Shown piece after piece: positions 60,074 to 64,000 of a stretch of 64,000 nucleotides of DNA. The stretch's first letter is position 1, and each line of letters starts with the position of its first letter. Both the position numbers and the translations under genes were made by a program. Origin of the DNA: Alcaligenes sp. SORT26 (GTDB taxonomy: Bacteria > Pseudomonadota > Gammaproteobacteria > Burkholderiales > Burkholderiaceae_B); the NCBI RefSeq assembly GCF_017377875.1, contig NZ_CP070975.1, positions 620,001 to 684,000 of the forward strand, given 5' to 3'. A model generated the notes under the pieces. The model saw nothing but the letters and a program-made list of their open reading frames with translations. It ran no database searches and was not told where the DNA came from.

Positions 60074-61933
60074 TTAGTCCTGCCGGAAATGCGCGCCGAG
60101 GCTATGCGGGCGGTCCAGAGCGGCTTGCACCAGCAACCATGCGGTGTCCAGATGAAGGCTGATGGTGTGATGGTCCACGGAATGGATGGAGTGGGGGGTC
60201 ATGTTGCCATTGCCATTGCCATTGCTGCTGCTGCGACTTGTACTCTCAGTGCCACTGTTACTAGCATTGCTACGGTCGCTGTCGTAGCTATTCGTAGAGC
60301 AGGCACCGGCGGTGTTGCCGTGATTGATTTGTTCTCGCCAGGCTTCGAGCGTGTGCAAGGCTTGCGTCAGACCCGCTCCGGTGCGCAGCAAGCCAACATG
60401 CTCTTGCATCAAACGGCGCAAGGCCGAAAGGGTGGGGCTGTTATTTACGGATGGGCTGTAGTTTTTACTTTTACTGCTACTGCTACTGCTACTGCTACTG
60501 CTACTGCTATTGCTAGTGCTGTTGCGATCGACGCCGCTGAGATTGTTGTTGTTGTTGTTGTTGGTGGTGGTGGTGCTTATATTTATCGCTGTTGCTGCGG
60601 AAAAGGCTAGATTTGGAATCAGGCTCAAATCCAAACTTGACCTTGGGTTTGAATCTGCACTCGAGCGTGGGTATGAACCTGTACCGGTGTCTGCATTAGA
60701 AGCCTTTGCCCCAGGCACCAAAGCTGAGCGTTGGGCCCTTTTGCTCGCAGCAATGGTTTCTGCTGCAGCCCGCCCCATGACGACACATTCCAGCAAGGAA
60801 TTGCTGGCCAGGCGATTGGCTCCATGTAAGCCCGTGCAGGCCACTTCACCCACGGCATACAAGCCCGCAACAGTCGTCCGACCCGACAAATCAGTTTGCA
60901 CTCCCCCACAACTGTAGTGAGCGGCAGGCGCAACCGGTATCCAGTCCTGACGTAAATCCAATCCGCGGCGCAAGCCTTCTTCCAGCGCCTTCGGGAAATG
61001 CTGCTGCAAGGTGTCCGCGCCTAGATGACGTACATCCAGCCAGACATGATGGCTGCCTTCCTGACGCATATGTGCGGCGATGGCGCGGGACACAATGTCG
61101 CGTGGAGCCAGCTCAGCCCGAGGATCGTACTCGTGCATGAAGCGATGCCCCTGCGCATCCAAGAGATAGCCACCTTCACCGCGCAAGGCCTCTGTCAGCA
61201 GAAAAGTGGGTCCATCAGCATGCAGACAAGTCGGGTGAAACTGCACGAATTCCAGATCGCGTATTGCAGCTCCAGCACGCCAGGCCAAAGCAACACCCTC
61301 TCCCAAGGCGCCGTCCGGGTTGGTGCTATGGGCATAAAGGCTGCCCAGCCCCCCGGTCGCCAGCACCACATGATCGGCCAAAATGGTTTCGTATCGCTGA
61401 TTGTGTTTGTCAAAAATATCAACACCAGCCACTTCGCCCCGTTTATTGCGACGCAAGGCCAGTGCCTGACAATGAGGGCGTTGAAGGATATGCGGTGCCC
61501 GGTCCAGTTGAGGACTCAATGCCTGCATGATGGCGTACCCGCTGGCATCGGCCGCATGCACAATGCGACGCTGGCTGTGTCCGCCTTCGCGCGTCAGGTG
61601 TAATTGACCATCTTCCGTTCTGTCGAGCGGCACTTGCCTTTGCAATAGCCAATGCACCGCTTCTGCTGCGGCTTGCAAAATGCCACGTACCGCTTCGCTG
61701 TCCGCGTGCCGAGCACCGGCTTCCAGCGTGTCCTCAATGTGTTGCTCCAGACTGTCCTCCGCACTGAGCACGGCAGCCAATCCGCCCAGAGCCATTGGGC
61801 TGGCCCCGCAAGGAGCGGGGGCGCTGCTGAGCAAGGTCACGTTCATCGAGGAAGGCAAGGACAGGGCCAGGCTGGTGCCAGCCAGCCCTGCGCCGATGAT
61901 TAACACATCTGTCTGTGTTGAGCCTGATTGCAT
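60074..61933 (-). CDS. nadB: L-aspartate oxidase with low-complexity insertions
   Basis: A 619-residue NadB (E. coli has 540) that oxidises aspartate to iminoaspartate for NAD synthesis. The FAD domain is intact: GAGLAGTSLAL at 14-24, LATGGLGSLYAHSTNP, TEALRGEGG and HGANRLASNSLLECV (370-384). Two low-complexity inserts interrupt the C-terminal helical domain: residues about 396-502, with 4 Thr, 7 Asn and 12 Ser runs, and about 537-586, rich in Asn, Ser and Gly. They are encoded by tri- and hexanucleotide repeats and keep the frame. TGATG couples it to nadA. ATG 61933 is used. Confidence 0.9.
   Translation of the reverse strand: MQSGSTQTDVLIIGAGLAGTSLALSLPSSMNVTLLSSAPAPCGASPMALGGLAAVLSAEDSLEQHIEDTLEAGARHADSEAVRGILQAAAEAVHWLLQRQVPLDRTEDGQLHLTREGGHSQRRIVHAADASGYAIMQALSPQLDRAPHILQRPHCQALALRRNKRGEVAGVDIFDKHNQRYETILADHVVLATGGLGSLYAHSTNPDGALGEGVALAWRAGAAIRDLEFVQFHPTCLHADGPTFLLTEALRGEGGYLLDAQGHRFMHEYDPRAELAPRDIVSRAIAAHMRQEGSHHVWLDVRHLGADTLQQHFPKALEEGLRRGLDLRQDWIPVAPAAHYSCGGVQTDLSGRTTVAGLYAVGEVACTGLHGANRLASNSLLECVVMGRAAAETIAASKRAQRSALVPGAKASNADTGTGSYPRSSADSNPRSSLDLSLIPNLAFSAATAINISTTTTNNNNNNNLSGVDRNSTSNSSSSSSSSSSSSKSKNYSPSVNNSPTLSALRRLMQEHVGLLRTGAGLTQALHTLEAWREQINHGNTAGACSTNSYDSDRSNASNSGTESTSRSSSNGNGNGNMTPHSIHSVDHHTISLHLDTAWLLVQAALDRPHSLGAHFRQD
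60204..60233. repeat. (TTGCCA)n microsatellite in nadB
   Basis: ATGTTGCCATTGCCATTGCC... contains three to four TTGCCA units followed by TTGCTGCTGCTGC. On the coding strand this gives Asn-Gly repeats and Ser-Ser-Ser. It lies in the second insertion of nadB. Confidence 0.85.
60473..60508. repeat. Hexanucleotide (ACTGCT)n repeat in nadB
   Basis: About six ACTGCT units (AGTAGC on the coding strand) encode an uninterrupted run of 12 serines. The six-base period is stricter than codon choice alone requires, which points to replication slippage. Degenerate flanking units run from about 60463 to 60520. Confidence 0.9.
60542..60575. repeat. (GTT)7(GGT)4 trinucleotide repeat in nadB
   Basis: Seven GTT units (60542-60562) and four GGT units follow each other. 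On the coding strand they give Thr4-Asn7. Pure triplet runs of this length are rare in bacterial housekeeping genes. Confidence 0.9.
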
Positions 61934-63066
61934 CAAGCGGCTCCTACATGCTGGAACTGCTGGCTATGCTCGGCCAGGTCCGCACTCACACGCAGATTGC
62001 TTTGCTGTGCAGCGGCAAAATCCATCATGCGCTGCAAGGAGCGTCGTGCGCCTTCACGTAGGGCTGGGTCCACTTCAATACCGGGGCCTGGCTCATTCAG
62101 GCGCTGATGCAGGGCCTCCAGACTGTTCAAGGCCATCCATGGGCAATAGGCGCAGCTTTTGCAGGTGGCGCTTTCGCCTGCAGTGGGGGCGGCCAGAAAG
62201 GTTTTGCCCGGTGCCTGCTGGCGCATGGCGTGCAAAATCCCTTGATCGGTCGCCACGATAAAGGTGTCGGCGGGATGCTTGATCGCTGCCCGCAATAGTT
62301 GGGTCGTCGAGCCGATGACATGAGCCATGGCAACCACAGAGGCGGGCGATTCAGGGTGGACCAGAACCTGAGCATCGGGGTATTCATGAAGCAAAGCTTT
62401 CAAGCCATCCGCTTTGAATTCGTCATGAACCAGACAGGAGCCTTGCCAGAGCAGCATGTCTGCTCCAGTTTGCTGCTGGATATACGAGCCGAGATGACGG
62501 TCTGGTGCCCACATGATTTTTTTCCCTTGAGCGTGCAGGTGACGCACGATGTCCAGGGCGATAGACGAAGTCACCACCCAGTCCGCCTGGGCTTTCACCG
62601 CCGCGCTGGTGTTGGCGTAGACCACGACTTCCCGATCAGGATGGGCGGCACAAAACTGCTTGAAATCGTCGGGGGCGCAGCCTAGATCCAGCGAACAAGT
62701 CGCTTCGTCATGGACGGCCAACACCCGTTTTTCAGGGCTAAGAATTTTGGCTGATTCCGCCATAAAACCTACACCGGCCACCAGTACGGTGCTGGCTGCA
62801 TGCTCTTGCCCAAAGCGTGCCATTTCCAGGGAATCGCCCACGCAGCCTCCTGTCTCCAGAGCCAGATCCTGAATGTCGGGGTCGGTGTAGTAGTGCGCGA
62901 CCAGCACAGCATCTTGCTCAGCTAACTGCTGGGCTAAAGCGCGCTTCAAAGTGGTCTTGTCCGCTTGCGTGCTGATTTTTGAAGGGACGGCGTGCCAAGT
63001 GATCTGGCGATTCAAAGTGTCTTGGACATCGGGCTGGCAGACATCAATGGGATAGTGCTGAATCAT
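61933..63066 (-). CDS. nadA: Quinolinate synthase
   Basis: A 377-residue NadA that condenses iminoaspartate with dihydroxyacetone phosphate. The 4Fe-4S ligands are expected among [19 protein letters not shown] and [26 protein letters not shown] and GESATCKSC are family hallmarks. It is first of the nadA-nadB operon; its TGA overlaps the nadB ATG. nadC is not in the window. Confidence 0.95.
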   Translation of the reverse strand: MIQHYPIDVCQPDVQDTLNRQITWHAVPSKISTQADKTTLKRALAQQLAEQDAVLVAHYYTDPDIQDLALETGGCVGDSLEMARFGQEHAASTVLVAGVGFMAESAKILSPEKRVLAVHDEATCSLDLGCAPDDFKQFCAAHPDREVVVYANTSAAVKAQADWVVTSSIALDIVRHLHAQGKKIMWAPDRHLGSYIQQQTGADMLLWQGSCLVHDEFKADGLKALLHEYPDAQVLVHPESPASVVAMAHVIGSTTQLLRAAIKHPADTFIVATDQGILHAMRQQAPGKTFLAAPTAGESATCKSCAYCPWMALNSLEALHQRLNEPGPGIEVDPALREGARRSLQRMMDFAAAQQSNLRVSADLAEHSQQFQHVGAA

Positions 63067-63087
63067 GCTTGTCCTTGATACTCATTC

Positions 63088-63178
63088 TGAGCATAAATAG
63101 CTTAAAAAAATGGAAAAGATGGTTTTTTGAACAGAAGGGAGAGTGTCTTATTTATTATGCTTTTTTTGAGCATAAATA
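63088..63178. promoter_or_regulatory. Repeated TGAGCATAAATA motif upstream of nadA
   Basis: TGAGCATAAATA occurs at 63088-63099 and 63167-63178, and an inverted relative TTATTTATTATGCT sits at 63148-63161 facing the second copy. The AT-rich 91-bp block lies directly before the nadA start codon. A repressor of NAD biosynthesis (NadQ- or NrtR-like) may bind here; the identity is not established. Confidence 0.5.
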
Positions 63179-63299
63179 AAAAAACTGCATTCTGCAAGCA
63201 CAAGCACAGCCACAATGTCTGGGTCGGGAGTTGGGGGCGGGGAGTAGAAAGAGGAGGCCCCGCCTGAGCGCTCAGGCTCAAAGCGGGGTGACAAGCCGA

Positions 63300-64000
63300 T
63301 TAAGGTGCAGGGTTCGGGGAATGATGATGAATGGCGTTGATCTTGGCGATCAACTCTTCACTCAATTGAACCTCCACACTGGCAATGTTTTCGCGCAATT
63401 GTTCCAGCGTTGTCGCACCAATCAAATTGCTGCTGGTAAAGGCTTGATGATTCACCCAGGCCAGAGCCAATTGAGTCGGCGTCAAACCGTACTCGCGCGC
63501 TAGCTCGTTATATGCCAACGCCGTCTCGCGTGCGCGAGGGGCATCGTAGCGAGTGAAACGGTTGTACAGCGTCAACCGTCCTTTCTCTGGGTGAGCGCCG
63601 TGGTCATACTTGCCCGTCAATACACCCATAGCCAAAGGCGAGTAAGCCAGCAAGCCCAGTCCGTCATAGCGGCAGAACTCGGACAGGCCTTCTTCAAACA
63701 CGCGGTTGAGCAGGTTGTACGGGTTCTGAATGGTGGCGATCAGGGGCAGGGAACGCGAACGGGACAACTCCAGAAAGCGCGACACACCCCAAGGCGTCTC
63801 ATTGGACACGCCTACATGGCGTACCTTGCCCTGACGCACAAAGTCGTCCAGCACAGACAAGGTTTCTTCGATAGGGATAGTGTCCTCTTCCTTCCATGGA
63901 TAGCTACGCTGCCCAAAAGTTACCGTGCTGCGATCTGGCCAGTGCAATTGATACAGATCCAGATAGTCAGTTTGCAGCCGACGCAGGCTGTCGTGCAGGG
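63300..64000 (-). CDS. Aldo/keto reductase, 5' end cut by the window
   Basis: At least 233 residues, open to the window edge; the internal Met at 63947 is not the start because the frame continues upstream as [20 protein letters not shown]. The [12 protein letters not shown] catalytic-His strand, VSNETPWG and [13 protein letters not shown] place it in the AKR superfamily (Tas-like). It should reduce carbonyls with NADPH; the substrate is unknown. The N-terminal quarter with the catalytic Asp and Tyr lies outside. The 233 bp before nadA contain no further gene. Confidence 0.88.
   Translation of the reverse strand, partial: LHDSLRRLQTDYLDLYQLHWPDRSTVTFGQRSYPWKEEDTIPIEETLSVLDDFVRQGKVRHVGVSNETPWGVSRFLELSRSRSLPLIATIQNPYNLLNRVFEEGLSEFCRYDGLGLLAYSPLAMGVLTGKYDHGAHPEKGRLTLYNRFTRYDAPRARETALAYNELAREYGLTPTQLALAWVNHQAFTSSNLIGATTLEQLRENIASVEVQLSEELIAKINAIHHHSPNPAP

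Noticed and set aside
60059-60610. Open plus-strand frame of 183 codons opposite nadB with alternating Ala/Thr/Val repeats
   Set aside because: It is only the complement of the nadB microsatellites; it has no ribosome-binding site or recognisable domain, and nadB on the minus strand is coupled to nadA.
60176-60748. Repeats read as a CRISPR array or mobile insertion
   Set aside because: Units are 3-6 bp with no spacers or terminal inverted repeats, and they preserve the nadB frame.

Overview
The window looks like a chromosomal segment of an Alcaligenes-type betaproteobacterium (Alcaligenaceae). The clearest clues are a 369-residue class II histone-deacetylase-like amidohydrolase whose start and residue numbering match, from memory, the FB188 HDAH of Alcaligenes/Bordetella, a NicC-type 6-hydroxynicotinate monooxygenase, and Alcaligenaceae-like catechol genes. 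This is inference from remembered protein sequences; no search was run. Genes are dense and often overlap by ATGA or TAATG. No rRNA, tRNA, CRISPR array, insertion sequence or prophage was seen.

Layout. (1) 1-12.0 kb: a strong Fur box, then a methyltransferase, an MFS permease, a MoeZ/Mec/CysO-like sulfur-transfer trio, a tandem CaiB-type CoA-transferase, an AMP-ligase, an acyl-CoA-dehydrogenase-like flavoprotein, a second MFS protein, a GH88-like protein and a GNAT. The gene set resembles the thiocarboxylate siderophore clusters for pyridine-2,6-dithiocarboxylate and thioquinolobactin. (2) 12.0-14.1 kb: a sulfur-stress locus (DsrE, a two-cysteine ArsR/BigR-like regulator, a YgaP-like membrane protein) and a zeta-toxin-like gene with a small partner. 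(3) 14.2-18.5 kb: an AraC regulator, leuA behind a leucine-rich leader peptide (probable attenuator), and an alpha/beta hydrolase-MarR pair. (4) 18.6-25.7 kb: the catechol ortho-cleavage regulon catR / catB-catA-pcaI-pcaJ-pcaD-catC-benE with an ATAC-N7-GTAT operator. (5) 25.7-28.5 kb: two adjacent dynamin-like GTPases. (6) 28.8-39.9 kb: a ZIP metal transporter with a Fur-like palindrome, a degenerate ABC ATPase, the HDAH-like enzyme, a LuxR regulator, a Fur-controlled Mn-type SOD operon, a PPC-domain envelope protein, a secreted PIG-L/beta-propeller protein, NnrS with an NsrR box, and a MarR regulator. (7) 40.3-43.0 kb: nicC and an MFS transporter. (8) 43.2-47.2 kb: YggS, a MocR/PtsJ-like regulator, and a PecM/PecS-like divergent pair. 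(9) 47.2-51.2 kb: a FAN1-like nuclease and a nuclease-helicase. (10) 51.0-52.6 kb: dadA under a tandem glycine riboswitch. (11) 52.7-60.0 kb: a ferric-type ABC importer with a two-component system whose kinase is fused to its own solute-binding domain. (12) 60.1-63.1 kb: nadB with expanded in-frame microsatellites, and nadA. (13) 63.3 kb to the window end: a truncated aldo/keto reductase.

Theme. Much of the window concerns metals and sulfur (Fur boxes, siderophore-like cluster, SOD, ZIP, ABC importer, persulfide sensor) and aromatic catabolism (catechol and nicotinate branches). The most unusual items are the siderophore-like thiocarboxylate cluster, the histidine kinase-binding protein fusion, and the repeat-expanded nadB. 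Starts were re-chosen where an internal ATG or GTG with a ribosome-binding site fits the family better than the longest open frame.
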